Assembly: GCA_944381535.1 (NCBI GenBank)
Contig: CALWLN010000070.1
Location: forward strand, 1-64,000
Length of the DNA: 64,000 bases
Direction: 5' to 3'
Source of the DNA: an uncultured Lachnospiraceae bacterium
GTDB taxonomy: Bacteria > Bacillota > Clostridia > Lachnospirales > Lachnospiraceae
Under the pieces are notes generated by a model. That model was not told the origin of the DNA. It saw only the letters and a program-made list of their open reading frames with translations, and ran no database searches. Below are positions 1 through 8,572 of this stretch, piece by piece (positions within the stretch are counted from its first letter, which is position 1; each line of letters opens with the position of its first letter). A program made the position numbers and the translations under genes.

Positions 1-89
1 AGAAGCTTACTGTCTGTTTGGCAGATATTTGCGACTTCCAGCTCTGCCGGATAAAAGCTTTGCAGTTCCAGCTTGGTTTCTATATGCAT
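1..89 (-). CDS. Unidentified protein, N-terminal part only
   Basis: An open frame enters from the left edge on the minus strand and starts at an ATG at 89-87, preceded by a GGAGGGA ribosome-binding site at about 96-101. The visible N-terminus starts MHIETKLELQSFYPAEL and stays open to the window edge. About 29 residues are too few to assign a family. The strong ribosome-binding site is the main reason to call it a real gene. Confidence 0.5.
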   Translation of the reverse strand, partial: MHIETKLELQSFYPAELEVANICQTDSKL

Positions 90-395
90 AAAATCCCTCC
101 GATAGATAAGCTTAATAATATCTTACCACATAAACGGGGATATTCAATAGGAAAACGGATAATTGCGGATGAACCCTTATGAGTCGGAATATACAGCTTT
201 CTCCTTCATGTCATAAAACTCCGGGCTTTCCAGGTTGCATAACATATATGGCAACCAGTTCCAGCTACTGATTTCCCAGCAATTCGTCAATGATACATTT
301 GGGGACGGTGATGGTTACCAACGGCAGCAGCCCCGCTAGCAGCTGATTTAGCACATTCAAAAAAATATATGATTTATTCTCTTTCCAACTGAATT
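90..395. other. Gap without a convincing gene
   Basis: About 300 bases between the partial gene at the edge and the coiled-coil gene. No open frame with a ribosome-binding site is visible. Several short open stretches on the minus strand, broken by stops, look more like old coding sequence than like a designed intergenic region, but nothing is recognisable. Confidence 0.4.
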
Positions 396-731
396 TTAAG
401 AAGAAGGATAATCCTCGAAACATGTTTTCACCTCATTTAAATCTTCCATCTTCCCTTCGGCTTCCTCAATCCGCTGCTCAATATCCTCCAAATTTGAGAA
501 CAGTTCCTCTACCCGCTCCTCTGCATCTTCAATCTGTCTGCAGTCAGCAGCTAAAACATCTCCCATTGTGCAATTTGAAATCTCCAGGGTGCAGTGATCA
601 AGTATCAAATCACCCATTGGATTATGCTGAAAAATAATCTGTGAATTGCTGATTTTTAACATTTCAACAAAATTTTCCAGTTCCGCTATGCGGTTTTCTA
701 ATTCTTCTATTTTCTCTTTATCTGACGTCAT
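396..731 (-). CDS. Small acidic coiled-coil protein, function unknown
   Basis: A 111-residue soluble protein without signal peptide or membrane segment. Residues 3-25 (EKIEELENRIAELENFVEML) and about 65-100 are heptad-like and rich in Glu and Leu, so two coiled-coil segments are likely. They are separated by a stretch with three Cys residues (LDHCTLEISNCTMGDV). The start is supported by GGAGGAAAACGTT directly before the ATG. I do not recognise a family. It may be a scaffold or a small mobile-element accessory protein, since it lies beside an insertion sequence. Confidence 0.55.
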   Translation of the reverse strand: MTSDKEKIEELENRIAELENFVEMLKISNSQIIFQHNPMGDLILDHCTLEISNCTMGDVLAADCRQIEDAEERVEELFSNLEDIEQRIEEAEGKMEDLNEVKTCFEDYPSS

Positions 732-930
732 AACGTTTTCCTCCCTAGTATAATAATGGTGTAGTCAAGAATGACTACTGGTTAATAGTTACAAAGTCTA
801 ATCTAATAAATCTATATAGATATAACGGAAGGAGGAACTCCCCCTCCATCAGAAGTTATATGGCAACTTTATTTACCATGTCTGAGGTTTCCTTAATGCG
901 CCAGACAAAATATTGAGGTATAATCACTGA

Positions 931-1115
931 AGGCAGGATCATTGACGTTCTCTCCTTGGGAACCGGCTTCCCGGCTGGTGATACCTCTTAGAAAGTCTGT
1001 CAATCCATTCGGTGGTGATTTATGTTTTGGCTGGTTGGGAAGCCCCAGGCTATACCTGTATAAGCCGCTAGGTTGTGTATCCACCTTTTGGAAATGGATA
1101 CCTGCCGGAAAGGAT
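931..1115 (+). ncRNA. Candidate bridge RNA (seekRNA) of the IS110 element
   Basis: IS110-subgroup elements carry, between the left end and the transposase, a structured RNA of about 150-200 nt that guides recombination. Here the stretch between the -10 box (919-924) and the transposase start is rich in hairpins: 962-979 (ACCGGC pairing with GCTGGT), 1048-1066 (GGCTATAC with GTATAAGCC, one bulge) and 1077-1101 (GTATCCA with TGGATAC). In addition, GGCTTCCC at 965-972 is complementary to GGGAAGCC at 1037-1044. Location and length fit a bridge RNA. The exact ends and the target- and donor-binding loops were not determined. Confidence 0.5.
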
Positions 1116-1121
1116 ATTACT

Positions 1122-2456
1122 ATGCATTATCAAAAAGTACTCAAGATGCTCGAAAGCATCCCCTATCTCTCTGTCGGGCTTGATGTCGGCGCGGATTTCA
1201 CCTGGATGTCCATCATGCTCCCCAATGGCGTTCTCATCGGAAAACCATTTAAGATCTTACACTCTGATCCCCAGTCCCGTGAGCTTGCCGTCTCAAAAAT
1301 AAAGGAAGCGCAAGAGACGTATTCTCTCGAAAGCCGCTGCTTCCTTGAGTCCACCGGGATCTACCACATCCCGCTCCTGTGCTTCCTTCGTGATAAGGGG
1401 TTTGACTGCTCAGTCATTAATCCTATCATTACTAAGAATAGCACAAATATGAACGTAAGGAAACTACATAATGATAAATTTGATTCAAAAAAAGCTGCTA
1501 AAGTCGGCCTGGATGCCTCCCTTAAGACTTCCATTGTCCCGGATGACGCAGTCATTGACCTGCGCAATCTCGCGCGTGACTACTATTATTTCAAGGATCT
1601 GCAGTCCGCCATCGCGCTGAAGCTTAACGCGGAACTCAAAGTGTCCTTCCCCGCGTACCTGGATGTGTTCAGCAAGGTCACAACCCAGACATCCTTAAAG
1701 CTTCTGGAAGCTTACCCCCTCGCGGCGGACATGCTTGCGGCCCCAAAAGACGAACTTGTGGAAACCATCCGCGGCACGGCGCGCTTTGGGGAAAAGTATG
1801 CCCTTGCCAAATACGATGCCATATACGCCGCCGCGAAAGACGCCGCTATATTCGGACGCGCTCTTCCCAGCAACGCGCTAAGGATCAGGCTGTACATAAA
1901 TTCCTACCGGGAGTACCAGAAGCATCTGGACTCCATACTCACGGAGCTGCGCGGAGCCGTGGACAAACTGCAGGGGCAGCCTGTATATGAGCGCGTCTGT
2001 CTCCTCCAGTCCCTGCGCGGTGTCGGCTTTTTAAGCGCTGTTGTCCTGATCGCCGAAATGGGTTCCTTTGACCTGTTCCCTTCACCTAAGAAGCTCTTTG
2101 CTTACTTTGGGATGGACCCCGGTGTAAATGATTCCGGTAAGTTCAAGGGAGACAGGGTCCACATGTCCAAGCGGGGCTCCAGCCTTGCGCGGCGTATCCT
2201 GCATATGATCGCCATAAACAACCTGAAAATGGATAAAGGAACAAAAGCGCCTGTAAACCCGGTCATTTATGACTATTACATCCGTAAATGTGCCAGCAAG
2301 AAAAAGATCGTTGCTGTCGGAGCCGTTATGCATAAGATCTGCAACATCATTTTCGCTATGCTCCGGGATAATAAGCCGTTTGAGCTCATTACGCCGGAAG
2401 AACACCGTGAACGTTATGCGGCAGAACACCCAGGATCTGTGAACATCGCTGCTTAA
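1122..2456 (+). CDS. IS110-family transposase
   Basis: A 444-residue recombinase with an N-terminal RuvC-like DEDD domain and a C-terminal Tnp_20 domain. Visible acidic residues are D21 (GLDVGAD), E76 (LESTGIY) and D118/D121 (HNDKFDSKK). The C-terminal helix-hairpin region reads LRGVGFLSAVVLIAEMG and is followed by MSKRGSSLARRIL, which contains the candidate catalytic serine. The frame is open further upstream to 942, but the ATG at 1122 has GGAAAGGA in front of it and matches the usual length. The upstream 60 codons overlap the structured RNA region and are not transposase-like. The gene appears intact. Confidence 0.92.
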   Translation: MHYQKVLKMLESIPYLSVGLDVGADFTWMSIMLPNGVLIGKPFKILHSDPQSRELAVSKIKEAQETYSLESRCFLESTGIYHIPLLCFLRDKGFDCSVINPIITKNSTNMNVRKLHNDKFDSKKAAKVGLDASLKTSIVPDDAVIDLRNLARDYYYFKDLQSAIALKLNAELKVSFPAYLDVFSKVTTQTSLKLLEAYPLAADMLAAPKDELVETIRGTARFGEKYALAKYDAIYAAAKDAAIFGRALPSNALRIRLYINSYREYQKHLDSILTELRGAVDKLQGQPVYERVCLLQSLRGVGFLSAVVLIAEMGSFDLFPSPKKLFAYFGMDPGVNDSGKFKGDRVHMSKRGSSLARRILHMIAINNLKMDKGTKAPVNPVIYDYYIRKCASKKKIVAVGAVMHKICNIIFAMLRDNKPFELITPEEHRERYAAEHPGSVNIAA

Positions 2457-2589
2457 TGGAGATATGGATCAAATTTTAAAAATCCCATAGTAATGGGTTT
2501 ATTAAGGTTACCCTTTTTTTGCGTCAACTGCTCGAAAAAAATTTTTTAAACATTTTTTATTTTACCTCTTGACATTTCTTAGCTGGACT

Positions 2590-4401
2590 TTATTGATACC
2601 ATTGAGACTGCGCTCGATACATTTTTGCGTAGTGGCCATTCAACTTCATCAACTCTTCGTGGGTGCCGTCTTCAACAATAAAACCGTTATCAAACACTAA
2701 GATGCGGTCGATGAAACTCGTGAACCCCAATCGGTGCGAGATCATCAAAGTTGTGCGAGGACCGGTCATCGGTGTAAAATTCCGATAAAGAGTGGCTTCC
2801 GCCATAGGATCGAGCGCGGCAGTGGGTTCATCAAGAATAACGATATTGGCCTGATCGCGATACAGCGCACGGGTCAGTGCGACTTTCTGCCATTCGCCGC
2901 CCGAGAAGTTACTTGCCTGCTCTGCGAAGGTACCCACCTGTTCATCCAACCCTGCTGGACGTGCTTTGATGGCGTCATACGCGCCGGTCACCTTCGTCAG
3001 TGCAAGAATCTCTTCATCTGTCGCTTCTTTCGCGAGATCGGAGACCTTGATGTTATACCGGATACTGTCCTCGTACTTTCCAAAATCCTGAAATACCACA
3101 GCCAACGTCTCGCGCACGGCAGGCACGTTTTCCACCAAAGACTTTCCGCCCACTTTAATCTCGCCTCGGTAGGAGTTGTACATCCCACAGAGCAGATTGA
3201 CAAAGGTGGACTTGCCGGAGCCGTTCTCGCCGACAATAGCGACCTTCTGCCCGTATGGGATTGTTACATTGATGTTGTGCAGCACCTCGTGGTCGGTGTT
3301 GGGATAGGCGAAGCTGACGTCCCGGAATGTGATGTCCGGGTTCTCGATCGGTTTGGCATGTTCGTCCGCTTCGTCCATCTCGAGATCATAGAAAGCAAAG
3401 AACTCCTCAAAATATTTCACGTTGCCGATGATCTGTGCAGACGACACGAAAATGGTCGTTGCTACTTTCTGGAACTGCGATGCGCCGGTCATCACCAGCA
3501 TGAACATACCGAGACCAACGGAAGGGTCATCGAAGATTTTCAGTCCTACCACGATCAGCACAAAGACATACACACCGTTGCGCAGGATATCTGCAATAGA
3601 GTTATACAGTACGTGCTTCTTTGTCATGGCGTTCTTGGCAGCGATAAAGCGATTGCCCATGTCCCGCCACTTACGGCGGATGTAGTCGTGCAGCCCTTGA
3701 AAGCGCACTTCGTTCATGCGATTCTGACGAGTGCCGTCCCAATAGTAATGAATCATCAGCGCCCCCTCTTTCATCCACTTGGTGCGCCTGCGGTAATCAT
3801 CGTCTTTTTGGAGGTAGGCCAGGATCACGGAGGGGACGGTCGTGACAAGCAGCACCACAACAATCATCCAGTCCACCTGCCAGATCAGCACAAGGAGGCT
3901 GACAAAGGTGATGATGCTCTGCAGCACTACGAGGATCTGCTGGATGCTGTTCGCCAACAGCTCACCTGTATTGGTCTTGATAAACTCCGAGCGCTCCTTG
4001 AAGTTATCGTAGTTATCAATATACTTATACTGCACACGGCAGCTGATACGAATAAGCTGTTCACGCAGGAACGTATGGATATGGATGGCGTCCACACGAT
4101 TATAATAGGCAGACAGGGAGTCATATACTGCCTGTCCGGTATACAGCGCGACGAGAATCCCGAAGAGGATTAACGCGGTGCGAAGGGCGGGCACCCCCTC
4201 CATGTACAAGGTATACATACTGTCGGTGAAGCCCTGCAGCGACCTGGAAATGAGGGAGGGCAGCAGCGCCGCGGCAAAACCGATCAGGCTGACGGCGATG
4301 GATGCCTTTGTCCGCACACGGTAACTCAGTCCCAGGGCCTTCCCGAGCAGGATAATGGCATTTTTCAATGAAATACGTTCTCTGGTGTTCTCATTCTTCA
4401 T
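2590..4401 (-). CDS. ABC exporter, fused permease and ATPase (second of a pair)
   Basis: A 603-residue half transporter: an N-terminal six-helix membrane domain (about 30-320) and a C-terminal ATPase. Walker A is GENGSGKST, the signature motif is FSGGEWQKVAL, Walker B is IVILDEPTAALDP and the switch histidine is in MISHRLG. The ATG at 4401 overlaps the stop of the upstream exporter gene as ATGA and has GGAGGGAAACGC before it. An in-frame start nine codons further up is less likely. Coupled half transporters of this kind usually form heterodimers that export peptides or lipids. The insertion sequence begins right after its stop codon. Confidence 0.88.
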   Translation of the reverse strand: MKNENTRERISLKNAIILLGKALGLSYRVRTKASIAVSLIGFAAALLPSLISRSLQGFTDSMYTLYMEGVPALRTALILFGILVALYTGQAVYDSLSAYYNRVDAIHIHTFLREQLIRISCRVQYKYIDNYDNFKERSEFIKTNTGELLANSIQQILVVLQSIITFVSLLVLIWQVDWMIVVVLLVTTVPSVILAYLQKDDDYRRRTKWMKEGALMIHYYWDGTRQNRMNEVRFQGLHDYIRRKWRDMGNRFIAAKNAMTKKHVLYNSIADILRNGVYVFVLIVVGLKIFDDPSVGLGMFMLVMTGASQFQKVATTIFVSSAQIIGNVKYFEEFFAFYDLEMDEADEHAKPIENPDITFRDVSFAYPNTDHEVLHNINVTIPYGQKVAIVGENGSGKSTFVNLLCGMYNSYRGEIKVGGKSLVENVPAVRETLAVVFQDFGKYEDSIRYNIKVSDLAKEATDEEILALTKVTGAYDAIKARPAGLDEQVGTFAEQASNFSGGEWQKVALTRALYRDQANIVILDEPTAALDPMAEATLYRNFTPMTGPRTTLMISHRLGFTSFIDRILVFDNGFIVEDGTHEELMKLNGHYAKMYRAQSQWYQ

Positions 4402-6212
4402 GCGTTTCCCTCCTCTGTACGGTACCACTGTGCCTGTTCCTCAAAGAAGTGCGCGTATAAGCCCTTCTTCGCCATCAGCTCATCGTGTGTGCCGACTTCC
4501 GCCAGACGTCCGCCATCCATCATGAAGATACGGTCGGCGAGCCTCGCGAAACCCACGCGGTGGCTGATAAGCACCGCCGTGCGGCCATTCAGCGATTCCT
4601 TGATATTCATAAACTGCTGCATCTCGGCGAGCGGGTCAAGCATTGCCGCCGGTTCGTCAAAGATCAGCACCTCCCGGTCGCTCATGTGCGCGCGGGAAAC
4701 CGCCACGCGCTGATTCTGGCCGCCCGAGAGCACCACACCGCTCTTATCCACGTCGCGGTTGAGCAGTGTTTCGAGACCGTCCGGCATCTTCGCCACAATC
4801 TGCTCCGCGCCGCCTTTGCGGATTGCCTCGCGGATCTTCTCCACATTCCCCACGTTTTTCACGTCGCCATAGCCCACGTTTTCCCGCAGTGTGTGATGGA
4901 ATATGTAAAAATCCTGAAAGAATACGCCAACTAATTCCCGGATATTCTGCCGTGTCACCTCTGTGTATGGTTTGCCATACAGCCACAGCTTGCCTCCAGT
5001 CGGTGCAAACATTCCGAGCAGCAACTTCGTCAGTGTTGTCTTTCCCGAACCGTTGCTGCCGACAAGGGCGATAACCTCACCTTTCTTGATCGAGAAATTC
5101 AAATCATCAAGAGTCATTTTCTCTGCCGTATAGCCGAAGGTCAGATGCTCTGCGCGGAACACGGTCTCTTCATCAGCCTTCTCAAACGGCTGGTCTCCGT
5201 CATCTGACTCGGTGAAGATTGGCATTTCGTAAAACTCCAGCTGGTTTCCGGCAGCCTGCAACCCACGGTTCAGGTACAGGATCTCCCTTGCGAATCCCAG
5301 AATCGCCTGATAGATGTTCATACAGAGTGTGTAGAGCACCAGAAACATATCGGCGGTCATGGTATGGTTCGCCACAGCAATTAGGGAATAGACAATGATG
5401 ACGGCCAGGAACACATAGTAGACGATGCCACTGATAAAGTTACGCTTTTCAACAGCTTTGGCGTGATCCAGGAAATGCCTGTCCACCAGATCATAATTCT
5501 GATGCCATTGTTCCACGATTTTCTCTTCATTGTGAAATACCCTGTTTTCTTTCGCAATGCCGGGGGAAAACGGTAGCATTTCATAATACTCAGCACGTCG
5601 TTCATACTCCACCACCACGTCCCAGCTAAATTTGTCGTCTTCCGTCAACAGCAGGTTCATCACGAACATCCCCAACACATATAGAAATGTGAGCAGGAAG
5701 ACGAACACAGACAGGTTAAACGCCACCACGAGCAGCGATGTGATCATCACAAACTTCGTCACAATCTGGCAGGATTCGCTGATGATGTCCGTGATAGAAC
5801 CGGGGCGCTGGATTGCAAAGCTATACTTGTCCCGGATATCTTTCTTCATTAGGTCTAGAAGCTTGATCTTCGGTACTTGGTCCATCGCCAGTTCCATCAT
5901 GCCGAGATAATACGTGTCATACATCATCATGTAGACCAGATTATTATTAACACGCGCGGACAAGCCAATGAGGATCATGGTGAAACCGTATGCCAGCAAT
6001 GACGGCAGTGTGGCAGCGAAGCTACCCGTGCCATCCACGATATACGCGGTCAGCAGTTGCACCACCTGTCGATTGAAGAGCAGGGAGACTGACGGCAAAA
6101 TCGCCACGATGATACCAAGGCTGTACCAGCCCACTAGTTTTCGCCAGTCAAACTTCCAGGCTAACGAAAACGCCCATCGCAGGGTTTTCCATTTTGAACT
6201 TTTCTTTTTCAA
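4398..6212 (-). CDS. ABC exporter, fused permease and ATPase (first of a pair)
   Basis: A 604-residue half transporter with a membrane domain (about 20-330) and a C-terminal ATPase: Walker A GSNGSGKTT, signature LSGGQNQRVAV, Walker B VLIFDEPAAMLDP, switch histidine ISHRVG. It starts at TTG (6212) overlapping the preceding stop as TTGA, with GGGAG just upstream, so its translation depends on the gene before it. The catalytic Glu after Walker B is present here and in its partner, so neither site looks degenerate. Likely heterodimer with the next gene, exporting the product of the small upstream cluster. The substrate is not evident. Confidence 0.88.
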   Translation of the reverse strand: MKKKSSKWKTLRWAFSLAWKFDWRKLVGWYSLGIIVAILPSVSLLFNRQVVQLLTAYIVDGTGSFAATLPSLLAYGFTMILIGLSARVNNNLVYMMMYDTYYLGMMELAMDQVPKIKLLDLMKKDIRDKYSFAIQRPGSITDIISESCQIVTKFVMITSLLVVAFNLSVFVFLLTFLYVLGMFVMNLLLTEDDKFSWDVVVEYERRAEYYEMLPFSPGIAKENRVFHNEEKIVEQWHQNYDLVDRHFLDHAKAVEKRNFISGIVYYVFLAVIIVYSLIAVANHTMTADMFLVLYTLCMNIYQAILGFAREILYLNRGLQAAGNQLEFYEMPIFTESDDGDQPFEKADEETVFRAEHLTFGYTAEKMTLDDLNFSIKKGEVIALVGSNGSGKTTLTKLLLGMFAPTGGKLWLYGKPYTEVTRQNIRELVGVFFQDFYIFHHTLRENVGYGDVKNVGNVEKIREAIRKGGAEQIVAKMPDGLETLLNRDVDKSGVVLSGGQNQRVAVSRAHMSDREVLIFDEPAAMLDPLAEMQQFMNIKESLNGRTAVLISHRVGFARLADRIFMMDGGRLAEVGTHDELMAKKGLYAHFFEEQAQWYRTEEGNA

Positions 6213-7101
6213 TTATCTCCCTGTCCTTTCATAAGTTCGTCCTCATTTCCACAGGAGAAAAATCTTTCCCAGAAATTTTTCTTGAACTGATTCTGATCAT
6301 TGATAGCATCTGATTTAAATGTATTCAAAAAGCTAATATCGTCAATATTTAGTTGTTGTATATATGAAGCTTCGTAGCCATCATTATATACCAGTTGCAA
6401 ATAGTGCAGCGTTAAATAGAACTGCTTCTCAAGTCGGTGTTTTATAGAAAATGTGAGAGTTCCATCGAGAACCTGCTCCACTTTGTTTCTAAGAATAAAT
6501 TCACGAATGTCACAAAGCTTTATCAAATTCAAATCTTTGGCTGCCCGAATCGTATCCCCATGCGTTGCCTCATCATAAAAGTGTGTGCACAGGTGCATTA
6601 ATTCATGTGATGGCGCAAAGAAGTGATGCATCCGGAAAAAATCAACAATTTCATTTACTGGCTCTTTATTGAGTGTATCATCTAACGCAAATCTAAAGTC
6701 GAATTCAATTCGATTGCTGACATAAGGCGAATCGACAATTTTTTGATATTTTGGCAAATGACTCATGTACATTTTCCATTTTAGCCCCCTCTCTTCTCTA
6801 ATTCGTTTCTCAATATTTGTATTTCTTTTTCATATATACCAACAACATGTTTGTTTCCCTCCAAAATAAACATGTAAGTGGATTGGAGAATCTTGGGCAT
6901 TATTAACTGCTTTGATACTAACTTTTTCAAATTGCTTATGCATAGGGCCAAAGTCTTATGGTATAGTCCATACTTATATACTTCAAACCAATTGAGTTGT
7001 TGCGACACGATGGAATTAATCCGTTCTTTTACTTCTTCACAAAATGTTACTCTTGATAATAGGATTACGATCTCTTGTTCTTTTGTTAAAGCATTCGACA
7101 T
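6209..7101 (-). pseudogene. Broken NTP_transf_5-like nucleotidyltransferase gene
   Basis: Two consecutive frames look like the two ends of one nucleotidyltransferase-family protein (PF14907 type), a common partner in peptide natural-product clusters. The first (7101-6781, about 106 residues) has the N-terminal helical region and stops after LRNELEKRGG. The second (6772-6209, 187 residues) resumes with the C-terminal region, including the typical SHELMHLCTHFYDEA. The family's central part, which carries the LKG and D-x-D catalytic motifs, is absent, and a frameshift lies at a GGGGG run near 6784. The first frame starts at the ATG at 7101 behind GGGGAGG. Both fragments could still be translated, but enzymatic activity is unlikely. 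Confidence 0.6.
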
Positions 7102-7102
7102 A

Positions 7103-7177
7103 CTACGCCTCCCCAAAATATAAAAATATAGTGCAATGACTCGCGGTATAAAGATAATCCAAGTTAACTTTTTTCAT
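7103..7177 (-). CDS. 24-residue ORF, candidate peptide precursor
   Basis: A short open frame starts at an ATG at 7177, preceded by GTGAGGATATTCCT, and ends at a TAG at 7105-7103, one base before the ATG of the nucleotidyltransferase remnant. The peptide begins MKKVNLDYLYTASH, contains one Cys and ends IFLYFGEA. A promoter lies about 35 bases upstream. Its place as first gene of an export operon, next to a BtrH/C39-like protein, suggests either a ribosomally made peptide substrate or a leader peptide that couples translation. There is no similarity to a known precursor that I can recognise. Confidence 0.4.
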   Translation of the reverse strand: MKKVNLDYLYTASHCTIFLYFGEA

Positions 7178-7219
7178 AGGAATATCCTCACTGTAATTCA
7201 TTCACCACTCTATGAATCG

Positions 7220-7250
7220 ACTATACCACAAATTTCCCCCAAAAAACCAA
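7220..7250 (-). promoter_or_regulatory. Extended -10 promoter of the exporter operon
   Basis: On the minus strand TGGTATAGT (7228-7220) gives an extended -10 (TG-n-TATAGT). A -35-like TTGGTT lies at 7250-7245 with a long 19-bp spacer, or GGTTTT with 17 bp. Transcription would start near 7213, leaving a leader of about 35 nt before the 24-codon ORF. Confidence 0.5.
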
Positions 7251-7310
7251 CCTGTCCCTCAATTGTCGTTTTTTGACCTCGAATTGTTCACCACAGCAAT
7301 TCAAAATAAA

Positions 7311-8357
7311 CTACGCCTCAGAAACCCTTCCCCCTTCGACGTGAATGATCTTATTGAAAAAGGTATTCTCAAATCCATGGTGCGCGATGTAGATAATCCT
7401 GTCAATACCGCCTATCTCCACCAAATAATCCGCCATAGCCTCCTGAATCGATGCCCTTCCTGTCAATCCATACTTCACCAGCAAAGCCTTTTCCATCCTC
7501 CACAATTCCAAAGAGCGCTTCATCAGTTCCGCTGGTCCTTGATACTTCTCATTTCCAAATTCATTCATATACCCCTGCAGAAACGTTGCCGTAGCCCCTC
7601 TGGAGCAGCGGATTATATTTAAGTTCCGAAACAATCTCGAATTTGGCACGATTCCCGGTGCAAACTGATGATCTATCTCATCACTCAATGTACGACAATC
7701 CCGTATTGCTTCCGAAAAACAAACAAGATCATCAAACATTTTCCGATAATCCACATCCACAAACCATTGATATAGAATCTTCTGTAATACAGCCTGCCGC
7801 ATCGCCCTGTCATTCAAAACTTTTGGATACCTAAAGCGGACAAGACATTCACACGCAAGATGCATATCGTCCCGGCTAATCCCAAACCGGCTGACCGGAT
7901 CATCCTTGTGCGTAGTATAATAATAAACAAAATCCTCATCCATTGCCGTTATGATCCGGCCATGCCCCTTTGTATGCGTAGTCTGATATAATCCATTGTA
8001 AGCGGTACTCGGGTCATAATATGCATCCATCTGGCAGGCTACATTGGATATCTCCAAAAGCCGGCATAATTTTTTTAAAAACGCGTCTTTATCCTCATCC
8101 TTGTCCTCAATATAGGTCTCTATTCCATACACTTGATAAATCGGGTCAATCTCATAAGCGTAAGACAAGGGCTCATAATAAGTCGAAATCGCGTTGCCCA
8201 GCAAACTGTCCCTGCCAGGGTCAAAGCTAAAGCCAAAGCTATATGCAAATATCGGATAATACGGGATTCCCGCATGATATAATTCATTTATGGTTAAATT
8301 CTTATTGCAGTTACCATATGGATGCCTGATAATATGCTGTCTGTCCATTTCCCCCAC
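7311..8357 (-). CDS. BtrH/C39-like N-terminal domain protein
   Basis: A 348-residue cytoplasmic protein. Residues 10-150 resemble the butirosin-biosynthesis BtrH N-terminal fold, related to C39 cysteine peptidases. There is a Cys in GNCNKNLTINEL, the stretch YYPIFAYSFGFSF, and a later TKGHGRIITAMDEDFVYYY that fits the His/Asp part of the site. BtrH-type proteins act as acyl- or peptidyl-transferases in peptide and aminoglycoside biosynthesis. The start is probably a GTG at 8357 with GGAGG six bases before it; an ATG three codons later is an alternative. It lies upstream of the peptide/exporter operon on the same strand. Confidence 0.5.
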   Translation of the reverse strand: MGEMDRQHIIRHPYGNCNKNLTINELYHAGIPYYPIFAYSFGFSFDPGRDSLLGNAISTYYEPLSYAYEIDPIYQVYGIETYIEDKDEDKDAFLKKLCRLLEISNVACQMDAYYDPSTAYNGLYQTTHTKGHGRIITAMDEDFVYYYTTHKDDPVSRFGISRDDMHLACECLVRFRYPKVLNDRAMRQAVLQKILYQWFVDVDYRKMFDDLVCFSEAIRDCRTLSDEIDHQFAPGIVPNSRLFRNLNIIRCSRGATATFLQGYMNEFGNEKYQGPAELMKRSLELWRMEKALLVKYGLTGRASIQEAMADYLVEIGGIDRIIYIAHHGFENTFFNKIIHVEGGRVSEA

Positions 8358-8427
8358 CCTTATCCTCCGTCATCTGTAAAACTTTCTATCCATATTATAC
8401 TTTCCCCTGTAGCCAAACCGCAACCAT

Positions 8428-8459
8428 CGTTTGGTGCTTTTCCCATCCTTTGGTATCAT
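8428..8459 (+). promoter_or_regulatory. Orphan copy of the tandem CGTTTGGT operator
   Basis: The half-sites CGTTTGGTGC (8428-8437) and CCTTTGGTAT (8447-8456) are 19 bp apart and followed by CAT. The same arrangement precedes the YesN/YesM-type operon and the rhamnosidase gene. Here it points towards the 3' end of the giant secreted enzyme, with no plus-strand gene following and no good -10 at the distance found in the other two copies. It may be a relic, or it may serve a short transcript covering the hairpin at 8497-8530. Confidence 0.55.
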
Positions 8460-8496
8460 ATTTCATGCAGCAATGGTATTTTTGCACAACGCAAGG

Positions 8497-8530
8497 GGGG
8501 GCTTCGTGCTTAAATCTACACGAAACCCCC
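8497..8530. other. Strong GC-rich hairpin in the intergenic region
   Basis: GGGGG-C-TTCGTG (8497-8508) pairs with CACGAA-A-CCCCC (8519-8530), with one internal mismatch and a ten-base loop. It lies between the end of the giant enzyme gene and the BtrH-like gene. It may back up transcription termination, but no clear T-run follows on either strand. Confidence 0.45.
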
Positions 8531-8549
8531 TGCATGATAGGTATCTGTT

Positions 8550-8570
8550 CCGCAGTTTCTTCTACAAACT
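8550..8570 (-). terminator. Hairpin just after the giant enzyme gene
   Basis: GCAGTTT and AAACTGC form a perfect seven-base stem around a seven-base loop, only two bases past the TAA of the upstream minus-strand gene. A T-run is missing, so termination may depend on this hairpin together with the larger one at 8497-8530. Confidence 0.4.
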
Positions 8571-8572
8571 GC

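Larger units (their letters stand above)
908..2580 (+). mobile_element. IS110-family insertion sequence (ends approximate)
   Basis: A single transposase of the DEDD/Tnp_20 type is flanked by a long structured non-coding left end and a short right end. Like other IS110 elements it shows no terminal inverted repeats, so the ends are placed by inference. The right end carries an outward -35 box TTGACA at 2569-2574 and the left end an inward -10 box TATAAT at 919-924. A circular junction would bring them about 17 bp apart if the ends lie near 908 and 2580. The element sits immediately beyond the stop codon of the ABC exporter gene (TAA at 2592-2590) without truncating it. A hairpin (CCCAT/ATGGG, 2484-2497) follows the transposase. 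Confidence 0.7.

Noticed and set aside
942..1121. Longer transposase start at 942
   Set aside because: The extra 60 codons overlap the structured left end, have no ribosome-binding site and are not transposase-like; the ATG at 1122 is better.
2734..4173. Plus-strand open frame of 479 codons opposite the ABC exporter
   Set aside because: It mirrors the exporter ATPase and permease codons, has no ribosome-binding site and no recognisable domain. It is a by-product of GC-biased codon use.
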